64,000 bases of DNA. Origin: Bradyrhizobium liaoningense. Lineage in GTDB: Bacteria; Pseudomonadota; Alphaproteobacteria; Rhizobiales; Xanthobacteraceae. Below the pieces are notes generated by a model, which was given only the letters and a program-made list of their open reading frames with translations, was not told the origin of the DNA and did not search any database. This document shows, piece after piece, positions 16,324 to 25,741 of the stretch (positions are counted from its first letter, which is position 1; each line of letters opens with the position of its first letter). The translations under genes and the position numbers were made by a program. The stretch covers positions 1 to 64,000 of the forward strand of contig NZ_JAFCJM010000009.1 of assembly GCF_018130955.1 (NCBI RefSeq), written 5' to 3'.

Positions 16324-17157
16324 ATGACATACGCGACCGTGATGGTCAGCTTGGCGGTTGACCAGCCCAACGAGGCGCGCCTTCAGGTCGCGGGCGAGCT
16401 CGCCGAGCGATTCGAGGCCGCCGTCATCGGGGTTGCGGCCGCCCAATTCGCCCCGCCATTGTATTTCACCGACGGCGCGGCAGCCCAGCGCCTGATCGAC
16501 GAGGGCGAGGCGTCCGTCAAGAAGCGCCTTGCCGACCTGGAGACGCAATTCCGTGACGCCACCAAAAATCGCGGCGGGCACGTGGAATGGCGCGGCGCGA
16601 TCGATTTTCCGGCGCGCCACATCCTTCAACAGGCGCGCTGTGCCGACATCATCGTCAGTGGCGGGCGCAGCCCGTCCTTCTCCGACGCGTTCTCGCTCGC
16701 AAGTCCCAAGGATCTGGTGATGCAGGCCGGCCGCCCGGTTCTGGCCGTGCCTGACGGCGTCGACTGGCTCGACCTACGCAGCGCGTTGGTGGCCTGGAAA
16801 GATACGTCGGAGGCGAGGCGGGCGGTGGTTGACGCGCTGCCGCTGCTGCGCAAGGCCAAGGAGGTGACGGTCGTCGAGATCGTCGAGCGCGATGACGATC
16901 GCGAGGCCGTGATGGCCGGGGTTACCGACGTCGTGGCCTGGCTCGCCCGTCAGCGGGTCACCGCGACCGCGCGGGTGTCGGAAACCGGCCAGGGGGCGAC
17001 GGCCGCGGCACAATTGGAAAAGGTCGCCGGCGATGTCGGGGCCGGCCTCATCGTCGCCGGTGCCTACGGCCATTCGCGTTTCCGCGAGCTGATCCTCGGC
17101 GGTGTCACGCAATATCTGATCAACCAGTCCGCGCGCTGCGTGCTGCTGTCGCACTAA
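16324..17157 (+). CDS. universal stress protein with two UspA domains
   Basis: 277 aa. ATG 16324 has GGAGAG five bases upstream. Two tandem Usp folds are visible: the first from MTYATVMVSLAVDQ to RPVLAVPDGV, the second ending in GLIVAGAYGHSRFRELILGGVTQYLI, which matches the ATP-binding G-x2-G-x9-G-(S/T) pattern. It lies between fixL and fixN and is followed after 36 bases by the CBS protein, so the pair is probably one transcript induced at low O2. Usp proteins bind nucleotides and act in stress survival; the specific role here is unknown. Confidence 0.88.
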   Translation: MTYATVMVSLAVDQPNEARLQVAGELAERFEAAVIGVAAAQFAPPLYFTDGAAAQRLIDEGEASVKKRLADLETQFRDATKNRGGHVEWRGAIDFPARHILQQARCADIIVSGGRSPSFSDAFSLASPKDLVMQAGRPVLAVPDGVDWLDLRSALVAWKDTSEARRAVVDALPLLRKAKEVTVVEIVERDDDREAVMAGVTDVVAWLARQRVTATARVSETGQGATAAAQLEKVAGDVGAGLIVAGAYGHSRFRELILGGVTQYLINQSARCVLLSH

Positions 17158-17193
17158 AGCGGGCAGGCAGAAGAAAATCGAAGAGGATGCGCC

Positions 17194-17619
17194 GTGTATA
17201 GATTCCTTGAGCAGACCACCGACGGCTACATGACGCGCAACGTCAAGACCGTGGCGCGTGATCTCAACATGCTCGAGCTCAGCGAGATGTTCGAGCGCGA
17301 CGACTTCAACAGCTACCCGGTCGAGGAAGACGGGCAGATCGTCGGCATCGTCACCAAGTTCGACATCCTGAGGTGCTTCGCCTTCACGCCGAGCCAGATG
17401 GTGCCACGCTATCTTGACCTGATGAACCGCAGGGTCGGCGACGTGATGACGCCGGAATTCATCTACGTCCACCCGGACACGCGATTGACCCGCGTGCTCC
17501 AGCTCATGGTCGAACACCGCATTAGGAGCATCATCGTGCTCGACGGGGCCCAGCGCCTGGTCGGAATCATCGCGCGCGAGGACGTCATCACCGCGCTGAA
17601 GGCGACCGCGCGCGACTGA
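17194..17619 (+). CDS. CBS domain protein
   Basis: 141 aa starting at GTG 17194 with GAGGA upstream. Two CBS motifs fill the protein: MTRNVKTVARDLNMLELSEMF with VGIVTKFDIL, and VMTPEFIYVHPDTRLTRVLQLM with LVGIIAREDVI. A CBS pair binds adenine nucleotides and usually senses energy state. With no catalytic domain it probably acts on a partner protein. The gene follows the universal stress gene closely in a likely operon just upstream of the fixN promoter. Partner and ligand are not known. Confidence 0.87.
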   Translation: MYRFLEQTTDGYMTRNVKTVARDLNMLELSEMFERDDFNSYPVEEDGQIVGIVTKFDILRCFAFTPSQMVPRYLDLMNRRVGDVMTPEFIYVHPDTRLTRVLQLMVEHRIRSIIVLDGAQRLVGIIAREDVITALKATARD

Positions 17620-17651
17620 CTCTACTTCCAAAGTCGATACTCGGCACTACG

Positions 17652-17667
17652 TCCGTGGTTCCACGGA
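17652..17667. terminator. short hairpin between the CBS gene and fixN
   Basis: TCCGTGG (17652-17658) and CCACGGA (17661-17667) form a perfect 7-base stem with a 2-base loop, 33 bases after the CBS stop. No T run follows, so it is at best a weak terminator or 3' mRNA structure. Confidence 0.35.
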
Positions 17668-17725
17668 AGATTTGCGCTCGCGCGCGTTGCGCCGGCGCTC
17701 GTTGTGCTGGAGCAATTTGATTGTC

Positions 17726-17739
17726 TTGATCTTGATCAA
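17726..17739 (+). promoter_or_regulatory. FixK2 box of the fixNOQP promoter
   Basis: TTGAT-CTTG-ATCAA is a perfect match to the FixK/Fnr-type consensus TTGAT-N4-ATCAA. Its centre is 63 bases upstream of the fixN ATG. With the usual -40.5 spacing the transcript would start near 17773. Confidence 0.93.
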
Positions 17740-17795
17740 TTTAATGCGAGGTCGGATGTGGTTTCTGGCCCCGTGTTCTTTCAGAGAGAATCCGC

Positions 17796-19445
17796 ATGAG
17801 CCAGCCCTCCATGTCCAAGTCAATGACCGTCGGTGAAAGTGGCCTGGCGGTGTTGTTCGCGGTTACCGCCTTCCTGTGCGTGATCGCTGCAGCCAAGGCG
17901 CTCGACGCGCCCTTCGCGTTCCATGCCGCGCTGAGTGCCGCGGCAAGCGTTGCCGTCGTGTTCGGCATCATCAATCGCTATTTCGAGCGTCCGGCGGCAC
18001 TGCCGCCGGAGGAGATCAACGGCCGGCCCAACTACAATATGGGGCCGATCAAGTTCTCGGCCTTCATGGCGATGTTCTGGGGTATCGCCGGCTTCCTGGT
18101 CGGCCTGATCATCGCCTCGCAGCTCGCCTGGCCTGCGCTGAACTTCGATCTGCCCTGGATCAGCTTCGGCCGCCTGCGGCCGCTGCATACGTCGGCGGTG
18201 ATCTTCGCCTTCGGCGGCAACGTGCTGATCGCCTCCTCGTTCTATGTGGTGCAGAAGACGTGTCGCGCCCGTCTCGCGGGCGAGCTCGCGCCCTGGTTCG
18301 TGGTCGTCGGCTACAACTACTTCATCCTGATGGCCGGCACCGGTTATCTGCTCGGTGTCACCCAGTCGAAGGAATACGCCGAGCCGGAATGGTATTCGGA
18401 CCTCTGGCTGACCATCGTCTGGGTGGTCTACCTGCTCGTCTTCCTCGTCACGGTCATCAAGCGCAAGGAACCCCACATCTTCGTGGCGAACTGGTTCTAT
18501 CTCGCTTTCATCGTCACCATCGCGGTCCTGCACCTCGGTAACAATCCCGCGCTGCCGGTGTCGGTGTTCGGCTCCAAGTCCTACGTCGCCTGGGGTGGCG
18601 TCCAGGATGCGATGTTCCAGTGGTGGTACGGCCACAACGCGGTCGGCTTCTTCCTGACCGCCGGCTTCCTTGCCATCATGTACTACTTCATTCCCAAGCG
18701 CGCCGAGCGGCCGATCTACTCCTATCGCCTCTCGATCATCCACTTCTGGGCGCTGATCTTCCTCTACATCTGGGCCGGTCCGCACCATCTGCACTACACG
18801 GCGCTGCCGGACTGGACGCAGACGCTGGGCATGACCTTCTCGATCATGCTGTGGATGCCCTCATGGGGTGGCATGATCAACGGCCTGATGACGCTGTCGG
18901 GCGCCTGGGACAAGCTGCGCACTGATCCCGTGCTGCGCATGCTCGTGGTCTCCGTCGCCTTCTACGGCATGTCGACCTTCGAAGGTCCGATGATGTCGAT
19001 CAAGGTCGTCAACTCGCTCAGCCACTACACCGACTGGACCATCGGCCACGTGCACTCCGGTGCGCTCGGCTGGGTCGGTTTCGTCTCCTTCGGTGCGCTG
19101 TACTGCCTCGTGCCGTGGGCGTGGAACCGCAAGGGCCTCTACAGCCTCAAGCTCGTCAACTGGCACTTCTGGATCGCCACTCTCGGCATCGTCCTCTACA
19201 TCTCCGCGATGTGGGTGTCCGGAATCCTGCAGGGCCTGATGTGGCGTGCCTACACCTCGCTCGGCTTCCTCGAATACTCCTTCATCGAGACCGTCGAGGC
19301 GATGCATCCCTTCTACATCATCCGTGCAGCCGGCGGCGCGCTGTTCCTGATCGGCTCGCTGATCATGGCCTACAATCTCTGGATGACCGTTCGCGCAGGC
19401 GAAGCGGAAGTCCAGGCGCCCGTCGCTCTTCAGCCGGCGGAATGA
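17796..19445 (+). CDS. fixN: FixN/CcoN, catalytic subunit I of cbb3-type cytochrome c oxidase
   Basis: 549 aa integral membrane protein. It carries the low-spin and high-spin hemes and CuB of the high-affinity terminal oxidase, which reduces O2 to water at the very low O2 of root nodules. Visible ligands are the His in [12 protein letters not shown], the His and cross-link Tyr in [21 protein letters not shown], the CuB pair in [14 protein letters not shown], and the heme His residues in [14 protein letters not shown]. It starts the fixNOQP operon under a perfect FixK2 box. The next gene begins 11 bases after its stop. Confidence 0.97.
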   Translation: MSQPSMSKSMTVGESGLAVLFAVTAFLCVIAAAKALDAPFAFHAALSAAASVAVVFGIINRYFERPAALPPEEINGRPNYNMGPIKFSAFMAMFWGIAGFLVGLIIASQLAWPALNFDLPWISFGRLRPLHTSAVIFAFGGNVLIASSFYVVQKTCRARLAGELAPWFVVVGYNYFILMAGTGYLLGVTQSKEYAEPEWYSDLWLTIVWVVYLLVFLVTVIKRKEPHIFVANWFYLAFIVTIAVLHLGNNPALPVSVFGSKSYVAWGGVQDAMFQWWYGHNAVGFFLTAGFLAIMYYFIPKRAERPIYSYRLSIIHFWALIFLYIWAGPHHLHYTALPDWTQTLGMTFSIMLWMPSWGGMINGLMTLSGAWDKLRTDPVLRMLVVSVAFYGMSTFEGPMMSIKVVNSLSHYTDWTIGHVHSGALGWVGFVSFGALYCLVPWAWNRKGLYSLKLVNWHFWIATLGIVLYISAMWVSGILQGLMWRAYTSLGFLEYSFIETVEAMHPFYIIRAAGGALFLIGSLIMAYNLWMTVRAGEAEVQAPVALQPAE

Positions 19446-19456
19446 GGAGTTCAACA

Positions 19457-20191
19457 ATGTCGTTCTGGGCACGTCACCAAATCTTCGAGAAGAACTCGAT
19501 CGTCCTGATCGTCGGCATCCTGCTGGTGATCGCGATCGGCGGGCTCGTCGAGATCACGCCGCTGTTCTACCTGAAGAGCACGATCGAGGTCGTCGACGGC
19601 GTCAGGCCTTACACGCCGCTCGAGCTTGCGGGCCGCAACATCTACGTCCGCGAGGGCTGCTATCTCTGCCACTCGCAGATGATCCGCCCGCTGCGCGACG
19701 AGGTCGAGCGTTACGGCCACTTCTCGCTCGCCGCCGAGAGCATGTACGACCATCCGTTCCAGTGGGGCTCGAAGCGCACCGGTCCGGACCTTGCCCGCGT
19801 CGGTGCAAAGTATTCCGACGACTGGCACGTCACCCACCTGACCAATCCGCGCGCTATCGTTCCGCAGTCGGTGATGCCGGGCTATCCGTTCCTCAGCCAG
19901 ACCGAAGTCGATCCGGCTGCGATCGCCGACCACATGCGGACACTGAAGATCGTCGGCACGCCCTATACCGACGACCAGATCGCCAACGCAGCCGCCGACA
20001 TGAAGGCCCAGGCCGATCCGGACAACGCCGGAACCGATGCCTTCACCAAGCGCTACGCCAAGGCCTCGGTGCGCAACTTCGACGGCAAGACGGGCGTTCC
20101 GACCGAGATGGACGCGCTGATCGCGTACTTGCAGATGCTCGGCACGCTGGTCGACTTCAAGCTCTACAACGAGAAAGCCAATCTTCGCTGA
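19457..20191 (+). CDS. fixO: FixO/CcoO, monoheme cytochrome c subunit of cbb3 oxidase
   Basis: 244 aa, the same length as in B. diazoefficiens. ATG 19457 has GAGGA upstream and [14 protein letters not shown] is the standard FixO start; the reading frame extends far upstream inside fixN and is not used. One N-terminal membrane anchor ([19 protein letters not shown]) leads to a periplasmic heme c domain with C68-x2-C71-H72 in [14 protein letters not shown] and a distal Met in VMPGYPFL. It passes electrons to FixN. Confidence 0.97.
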   Translation: MSFWARHQIFEKNSIVLIVGILLVIAIGGLVEITPLFYLKSTIEVVDGVRPYTPLELAGRNIYVREGCYLCHSQMIRPLRDEVERYGHFSLAAESMYDHPFQWGSKRTGPDLARVGAKYSDDWHVTHLTNPRAIVPQSVMPGYPFLSQTEVDPAAIADHMRTLKIVGTPYTDDQIANAAADMKAQADPDNAGTDAFTKRYAKASVRNFDGKTGVPTEMDALIAYLQMLGTLVDFKLYNEKANLR

Positions 20192-20204
20192 GAAGGCATT
20201 ACCG

Positions 20205-20369
20205 ATGAAAGCTATTCTGACAGTCCACAATCTCGCGTCCGACCTCGTGACGACCGTCTGGACGCCGGCCTTCGTCGCGATCTTCCTCGCGATCATCGCC
20301 TACGCACTATGGCCCCGCAACAAGGCCGCTTTCGACGAAGCGGCGCGAATGCCGCTGCGGGAGGAGTAA
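20205..20369 (+). CDS. fixQ: FixQ/CcoQ, small subunit of cbb3 oxidase
   Basis: 54 aa: MKAILTVHNLASDLVTTVWT, then a single membrane helix (PAFVAIFLAIIAYALWP) and a charged tail ending in LREE. It lies 13 bases after fixO and 6 bases before fixP. The length and position match CcoQ, which stabilises the oxidase complex and carries no cofactor. Confidence 0.95.
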   Translation: MKAILTVHNLASDLVTTVWTPAFVAIFLAIIAYALWPRNKAAFDEAARMPLREE

Positions 20370-20375
20370 GGGATC

Positions 20376-21248
20376 ATGACCGATCATAGCGAAGTCGATA
20401 CCGTCACCGGCAAGTCCACGACCGGGCACGAATGGGACGGCATCAAGGAGCTCAACACGCCGCTGCCGCGCTGGTGGGTGATGACCTTCTATCTCACCAT
20501 CCTCTGGTCCATCGGCTACTGGATCGTCTATCCGGCCTGGCCGCTGATCTCCGGCTACACGTCCGGCGTGCTCGGCTATTCAACGCGCGCCAGCCTCGCC
20601 GTGGAACTCGCCAATCTCGAAAAGATCCGCGGCGAGAAGATGGCGATGCTGGCGGCGGCCCCGCTTGCCGACATCGAGAAGGATCCGGCGCTGCTTGCGC
20701 TGGCGCGTGCCAAGGGCAGGACCGTGTTCGGCGACAATTGCGCGCCGTGCCACGGCAGCGGTGCGTCAGGCTCGAAGGGCTTTCCCAACCTGAACGACGA
20801 CGACTGGCTGTGGGGCGGAACCCTCGACCAGATCATGCAGACCATCCAGTACGGCGTGCGATCCGGTCACTCCAAGACCCATGAAGGCCAGATGCTCGCC
20901 TTCGGCAAGGACGGCGTGTTGAAGGCCGATGAGATCGTGACGGTCGCAAATTACGTCCGGTCGCTGGCGGGCCTGCCCACGCGGCAGGGCTATGACGCGG
21001 CCAAGGGCACCAAGATCTTCGCCGACAATTGTGTGTCCTGTCACAGCGAAGACGGCAAGGGCAACCCGGAGATGGGCGCCCCCAACCTGACCGACAAGAT
21101 CTGGCTCTACGGCTCCGACGAAGCCGCCCTGATCGAGACCATCAGCAACGGGCGTTCCGGCGTGATGCCCGCCTGGGAGGGCCGGCTCGACCCCGCCACC
21201 ATCAAGGCGATGGCGGTCTACGTCCACTCGCTGGGCGGCGGAAAGTAG
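20376..21248 (+). CDS. fixP: FixP/CcoP, diheme cytochrome c subunit of cbb3 oxidase
   Basis: 290 aa, identical in length to the B. diazoefficiens protein. A cytoplasmic N-terminus (GHEWDGIKELNTPLPRWW) is followed by a membrane helix (VMTFYLTILWSIGYWIVYPAW) and two periplasmic cytochrome c domains with C122-x2-C125-H126 (CAPCHGS) and C219-x2-C222-H223 (CVSCHSE). It takes electrons from the bc1 complex or soluble cytochromes and passes them to FixO and FixN. It is the last gene of fixNOQP and is followed by a GC hairpin. Confidence 0.97.
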   Translation: MTDHSEVDTVTGKSTTGHEWDGIKELNTPLPRWWVMTFYLTILWSIGYWIVYPAWPLISGYTSGVLGYSTRASLAVELANLEKIRGEKMAMLAAAPLADIEKDPALLALARAKGRTVFGDNCAPCHGSGASGSKGFPNLNDDDWLWGGTLDQIMQTIQYGVRSGHSKTHEGQMLAFGKDGVLKADEIVTVANYVRSLAGLPTRQGYDAAKGTKIFADNCVSCHSEDGKGNPEMGAPNLTDKIWLYGSDEAALIETISNGRSGVMPAWEGRLDPATIKAMAVYVHSLGGGK

Positions 21249-21267
21249 CCAAACGACTGACAAACGG

Positions 21268-21285
21268 GGGCAGGGGAACCTGCCC
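21268..21285. terminator. GC-rich hairpin after fixP
   Basis: GGGCAGG (21268-21274) pairs perfectly with CCTGCCC (21279-21285) over a GGAA tetraloop, 20 bases past the fixP stop. There is no T run, so it may protect the fixNOQP mRNA 3' end or partly stop transcription before the separate fixGHIS promoter. Confidence 0.5.
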
Positions 21286-21289
21286 TCGC

Positions 21290-21303
21290 TTGAGCTGGAT
21301 CAA
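21290..21303 (+). promoter_or_regulatory. FixK2 box of the fixGHIS promoter
   Basis: TTGAG-CTGG-ATCAA matches TTGAT-N4-ATCAA with one mismatch. Its centre is 58 bases upstream of the fixG ATG, similar to the fixN box. Confidence 0.85.
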
Positions 21304-21354
21304 TCGGCCGTTCGGAGTTGGCTCTAGGTTCGGTCACGCGCAACGGATCCAGCG

Positions 21355-22821
21355 ATGAACAAGACCGTGAATCCCACCGACCTCAAATTGGACGACGATT
21401 ACGGGCCGCTTTATGCGGCCCAGAAGAAGGTTTATCCGCAGAGCGTCTCGGGCACCTTCCGTCGCATCAAATGGGGGCTGATGGCGTTCTGCCTCGGCGT
21501 CTATTATTTCCTGCCCTTCGTCCGCTGGAACCGCGGCCTCGGCGCCCCAAGCCAGGCGGTGCTGATCGATCTCCCCAACAGCCGCTTCTATTTCTTCTTC
21601 ATCGAGCTGTGGCCGCAGGAAGTCTACTACTTCACGGGCCTCTTGATCGTTGCCGCGATCGCGCTGTTCCTGATGAACTCCATCGGCGGCCGCATCTGGT
21701 GCGGCTATCTCTGTCCGCAGACCGTTTGGACCGACCTGTTCTACGCCGTCGAGCGCCTGATCGAAGGCGACCGGCGCGAGCGCATGAAGAAGGATAAGTC
21801 GTCCGACCCGATGAAGCTCGAGCGCATCTCCGAGATCGTGCTCAAGCATTCGATCTGGCTCCTGATCGCCTGGTGGACCGGCGGCGCGTGGGTGCTCTAC
21901 TTCAACGATGCGCCGACGCTGGTGAAGGAGCTCGTGACGTTCCAGGCGCCGATGATCGCCTATATCTGGATCTGCATTCTCACCGCCTCGACCTATGTGC
22001 TTGCGGGCTTCATGCGCGAGCAGGTCTGCACTTATATGTGCCCGTGGCCGCGCATCCAGGCCGCGCTCACCGACGAATGGGCGCTCAACGTCACCTATCG
22101 CTACGATCGCGGTGAGAAGCGCACCTCGGTCAAGAAGGCGGCCGAGCTGCGTGCGCTCGGGCAGCCAGTCGGCGACTGCATCGACTGCTACCAGTGCGTC
22201 GCCGTCTGTCCGACCGGCATCGACATCCGCGACGGCGCGCAGATGGGCTGCATCCAGTGCGGGCTGTGCATCGACGCCTGCGACACCGTGATGACCAAGA
22301 TCGGCCGGCCGACCCGGCTGATCGGCTATGACAACGACATCAATATCGAGCGCCGGCAGGCCGGAAAGGCGCCGATCTACCGCATCGTCCGTGCCCGCAC
22401 GATCGCCTACAGCGTGCTGATCGCGGTCGTGGGCGGGATCATGCTGTACACGCTGGCAACGCGCAGCATGCTCGACGTCAACGTGCTGCACGACCGCAAT
22501 CCGATCGCGGTCAAGCTCAGCGACGGCTCGATCCGCAACGCCTACACCGTGCGCCTGCTCAACAAGAGCGGCTATGACCGCGTCGTCGCGATCGACATCG
22601 ATGGTCCCGTGAATGCGGGCGTTCACGTCGTCGGCGTCGATTCGGTGACGCCGGACCGGCCGATGGTCGTGATCCCCCGCGATGCGACCAGCGAATTGCG
22701 GCTGCTGGTGACCGCGCCGGCCGAGAGCAATCCCGAGAAGTCGATCCCGGTCCGCTTCCACGTCACCGACATCGGGCTCGGCGAGGTCGCGTCCGCCACC
22801 GACAATTTCGTCTCGCCGTGA
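21355..22821 (+). CDS. fixG: FixG/CcoG, membrane iron-sulfur protein for cbb3 oxidase assembly
   Basis: 488 aa. The membrane part has several helices and a polyferredoxin core: CGYLCPQTVW, CTYMCPWPR, then two 4Fe-4S motifs CIDCYQCVAVCP and CIQCGLCIDACD. A C-terminal Ig-like periplasmic domain follows. CcoG is known to reduce Cu(II) to Cu(I) for delivery of copper to the cbb3 active site. The ATG at 21355 has only a weak ribosome site. It is the first gene of the fixGHIS operon and has its own FixK2 box. Confidence 0.96.
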   Translation: MNKTVNPTDLKLDDDYGPLYAAQKKVYPQSVSGTFRRIKWGLMAFCLGVYYFLPFVRWNRGLGAPSQAVLIDLPNSRFYFFFIELWPQEVYYFTGLLIVAAIALFLMNSIGGRIWCGYLCPQTVWTDLFYAVERLIEGDRRERMKKDKSSDPMKLERISEIVLKHSIWLLIAWWTGGAWVLYFNDAPTLVKELVTFQAPMIAYIWICILTASTYVLAGFMREQVCTYMCPWPRIQAALTDEWALNVTYRYDRGEKRTSVKKAAELRALGQPVGDCIDCYQCVAVCPTGIDIRDGAQMGCIQCGLCIDACDTVMTKIGRPTRLIGYDNDINIERRQAGKAPIYRIVRARTIAYSVLIAVVGGIMLYTLATRSMLDVNVLHDRNPIAVKLSDGSIRNAYTVRLLNKSGYDRVVAIDIDGPVNAGVHVVGVDSVTPDRPMVVIPRDATSELRLLVTAPAESNPEKSIPVRFHVTDIGLGEVASATDNFVSP

Positions 22822-22839
22822 GGCGTCAAGGAGTTTGCC

Positions 22840-23334
22840 ATGGCAACCGCTGCACAGAAGCCGCTGACCGGGACCAAGGTGTTCTTGATGCTGGTGGCCT
22901 TCTTCGGGCTCGTGATCGGCGTCAACGTCACCATGATGAAGCTCGCGATCGATACGCTTCCGGGGACCGAGGTCGACAGCGCCTACAGCGCGAGCCTGGC
23001 CTACGGAAAGGAGATCACGGCAGCGCACGAGCAGGCGGCGCGCAAATGGCAGGTCGAGGCGCGCATCCAGCGCCAGGGTGACGGCGGTGCGGTGGTCCAG
23101 CTCGAGGCGCGCGACGCCAGCGGCCGGCCGATGACCGGCCTGACCTTCAAGGGGACGCTGGAGCGGCCGATCGACAAGCGCGCCGATCGGCCTGTGGAGC
23201 TTTCGGAGGTCGGCATCGGCATCTATCGCGGCAGCGCCAGCGCGGTCGCAGCCGGTCAGTGGGATCTGGTGATCGAGGCCGATGCGAGGGGGCAGCGCAT
23301 GTTCCAGTCGCGCAACCGCGTGATCCTGAACTGA
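22840..23334 (+). CDS. fixH: FixH/CcoH, cbb3 oxidase assembly protein
   Basis: 164 aa with one N-terminal membrane helix (TKVFLMLVAFFGLVIGVNVT) and a periplasmic domain containing SLAYGKEI, the FixH family signature. AAGGAG precedes the ATG. It lies 18 bases after fixG and 38 before fixI. CcoH is needed for stable assembly of the oxidase and interacts with it; the molecular action is not settled. Confidence 0.95.
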   Translation: MATAAQKPLTGTKVFLMLVAFFGLVIGVNVTMMKLAIDTLPGTEVDSAYSASLAYGKEITAAHEQAARKWQVEARIQRQGDGGAVVQLEARDASGRPMTGLTFKGTLERPIDKRADRPVELSEVGIGIYRGSASAVAAGQWDLVIEADARGQRMFQSRNRVILN

Positions 23335-23372
23335 GGCAAGAGGACTGAGGCAAGAGTACCGAGGCAGGTGTC

Positions 23373-25559
23373 ATGCAGGTCACGCGGGATTTTTCGCATT
23401 ACGTCAAGGAGGCAGGCCCGGGCCTGCAACACATCGATCTCGCGGTCGAGGGCGTTCATTGCGCCGGCTGCATGGCGAAGATCGAACGCGGCCTGTCGGC
23501 CATGCCCGACGTCACGCTGGCGCGGGTCAATTTGACCAATCGCCGTGTCGCGCTGGAATGGAAAGAGGGCTCGCTTGATCCCGCGCGTTTCATCGATCGC
23601 CTCGCCGAGCTCGGCTACAAGGCTTATCCGTTCGAGACCGCGAGCGCGGAGGCGACCGAGGTTGCGGAATCGCGCTTCCTGCTGCGCTGCCTCGGGGTCG
23701 CTGCCTTCGCCACCATGAACGTGATGATGCTGTCGATCCCGGTGTGGTCGGGCAACGTCTCGGACATGCTGCCCGAGCAGCGCGATTTCTTCCACTGGCT
23801 GTCGGCGCTGATCGCGCTGCCGGCGGCGGCCTATGCCGGCCAGCCCTTCTTCCGCTCCGCCTGGCGCGCATTGTCGAACAAGACCACCAACATGGACGTG
23901 CCGATCTCGATCGGAGTGTGCCTTGCGCTCGGCATGTCCGTGGTCGAGACCATCCACCACGCCGAGCACGCCTATTTCGACGCGGCGATCATGCTGCTGA
24001 CCTTCCTCCTGGTCGGCCGCTTCCTTGACCAGAACATGCGGCGGCGGACCCGCGCGGTCGCCGGCAATCTCGCAGCGCTGAAGGCCGAGACGGCGGCAAA
24101 ATTCGTCAGTCCCGGCGAGATCTCGCAGGTGCCGGTCGCAGCGATCCATCCCGGCGACATCGTGCTGCTGCGGCCCGGCGAGCGCTGCGCCGTCGACGGC
24201 ACGGTGATCGAGGGACGGTCCGAGATCGACCAGAGCCTGATCACCGGCGAGACGCTCTACGTCACGGCCGAGCGGGGCACGCCGGTCTATGCCGGCTCGA
24301 TGAACGTATCGGGCACCTTGCGTGTGCGGGTGTCCGCAGCGTCAGAGGCGACACTGCTTGCCGAGATCACGCGCCTGCTCGACAACGCATTGCAGGCGCG
24401 GTCGCGCTACATGCGGCTCGCCGACCGCGCATCGCGGCTTTATGCGCCGGTGGTGCATGCCGCAGCGCTCCTCACCGTTCTCGGCTGGGTTTTCTGGGGC
24501 GCGAGCTGGCACGATGCGATCGTCACCGGCGTCGCCGTTCTCATCATCACCTGTCCCTGTGCGCTCGGCCTCGCGATCCCGACGGTGCAGACGGTTGCCT
24601 CGGGAGCGATGTTCAAGTCCGGTGTGCTGCTCAATTCCGGCGACGCCATCGAGCGGCTTGCGGAGGCCGATCACGTCATCTTCGACAAGACGGGCACGCT
24701 GACGCTGCCGGATCTCGAAGTGGTCAACGCATCGGGGATTCCCGCCGATGTCTTCAAGCTCGCCGGACAGCTTGCGCTGTCGAGCCATCATCCGGTGGCC
24801 GCGGCGGTCGCACAGGCCGCAGGTGCCAGGTCGCCGATCCTCAGTGCGGTCGAGGAGGCTGGGCAGGGCGTGTGGGCGACCGTCGACGGCGTCGAGATTC
24901 GCCTGGGCCGGCCGTCTTTCTGCGGGGCCGAGCAGCTGGTCAAGGACGCCGATCTCGATCCCGAGGCCTCCGTCGTGGCCTTCAGCAAGGGAGCCGAGAG
25001 GTTCATCATTTCCGTGCGGCAGGGCCTGCGTCCCGACGCAAAGGCCGTCATCGCGGCCTTGCAGGCGCGCAAGATCGGCGTCGAGATCCTGTCCGGCGAT
25101 CGCGAGGCCGCGGTGACCGCGGCCGCCCGTGCACTCGGCGTCGTCGAATGGCGCGCCGGCGTCACGCCCGCCGACAAGATCGCGCGGATCGAGGCGCTGA
25201 AGGCGCGCGGCATGAAGGTGCTCATGGTCGGCGACGGCATGAACGATGCGCCCTCGCTCGCCGCCGCGCACGTCTCGATGTCGCCGATCTCGGCGGCGCA
25301 TTTGAGCCAGGCGACCGCCGATCTCGTCTTCCTCGGCAAGCCCTTAGGCCCGGTCGTGGCCGCGATCGACTTCTCGCGCAAGGCGCTGCACCTGATGCGG
25401 CAGAATCTGTGGCTGGCGATCGGCTACAATTTCCTGGCCGTGCCGATCGCGATCAGTGGTATCGTCACTCCCCTGATTGCGGCGGCTGCGATGAGCGGTT
25501 CGTCCATCCTGGTCATGCTGAACGCGTTGCGGGCGCGCAATGTCGCGCGGAGGGTCTGA
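23373..25559 (+). CDS. fixI: FixI/CcoI, copper-transporting P1B-type ATPase for cbb3 oxidase
   Basis: 728 aa. An N-terminal heavy-metal domain has C30-A-G-C33. The membrane Cu site is C394-P-C396 (TCPCALGLA), the phosphorylated Asp is Asp438 in DKTGTLT, and the hinge is GDGMNDAPSL. It belongs to the slow CtpA/CopA2-type pumps that export Cu(I) for insertion into the oxidase rather than for copper resistance. Its stop codon shares one base with the fixS start, so the two are coupled. Confidence 0.96.
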   Translation: MQVTRDFSHYVKEAGPGLQHIDLAVEGVHCAGCMAKIERGLSAMPDVTLARVNLTNRRVALEWKEGSLDPARFIDRLAELGYKAYPFETASAEATEVAESRFLLRCLGVAAFATMNVMMLSIPVWSGNVSDMLPEQRDFFHWLSALIALPAAAYAGQPFFRSAWRALSNKTTNMDVPISIGVCLALGMSVVETIHHAEHAYFDAAIMLLTFLLVGRFLDQNMRRRTRAVAGNLAALKAETAAKFVSPGEISQVPVAAIHPGDIVLLRPGERCAVDGTVIEGRSEIDQSLITGETLYVTAERGTPVYAGSMNVSGTLRVRVSAASEATLLAEITRLLDNALQARSRYMRLADRASRLYAPVVHAAALLTVLGWVFWGASWHDAIVTGVAVLIITCPCALGLAIPTVQTVASGAMFKSGVLLNSGDAIERLAEADHVIFDKTGTLTLPDLEVVNASGIPADVFKLAGQLALSSHHPVAAAVAQAAGARSPILSAVEEAGQGVWATVDGVEIRLGRPSFCGAEQLVKDADLDPEASVVAFSKGAERFIISVRQGLRPDAKAVIAALQARKIGVEILSGDREAAVTAAARALGVVEWRAGVTPADKIARIEALKARGMKVLMVGDGMNDAPSLAAAHVSMSPISAAHLSQATADLVFLGKPLGPVVAAIDFSRKALHLMRQNLWLAIGYNFLAVPIAISGIVTPLIAAAAMSGSSILVMLNALRARNVARRV

Positions 25560-25741
25560 TGGAGATATTGGTCATCCTGGTTCCGCTGGCGCTGGGGCTG
25601 GGGCTCGCCGGCCTCGCCGCCTTCCTCTGGTCGCTCCGGAGCGGCCAGTATGATGATCTCGATGGCGCTGCCTGGCGGGCGATTGCCGACGACGAGCCGC
25701 CGCCGGAGACGAAAGCCGACCTCGCGCAGGCCAAGCGCTAG
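25559..25741 (+). CDS. fixS: FixS/CcoS, cbb3 oxidase maturation protein
   Basis: 60 aa. The ATG overlaps the fixI TGA by one base. It has one membrane helix (ILVILVPLALGLGLAGLAAFLW) and the family motif SGQYDDLDGAAWRAI. CcoS is required for putting heme and Cu into CcoN. Its TAG stop interlocks with the TAG of the convergent MFS gene in the palindrome CTAG at 25738-25741. Confidence 0.95.
   Translation: MEILVILVPLALGLGLAGLAAFLWSLRSGQYDDLDGAAWRAIADDEPPPETKADLAQAKR

Noticed and set aside
21334..23028. 564-codon open frame on the minus strand opposite fixG and fixH
   Set aside because: It is antisense to two well-conserved genes, and its composition (Arg, Asp, His rich) is typical of reverse-strand shadows.
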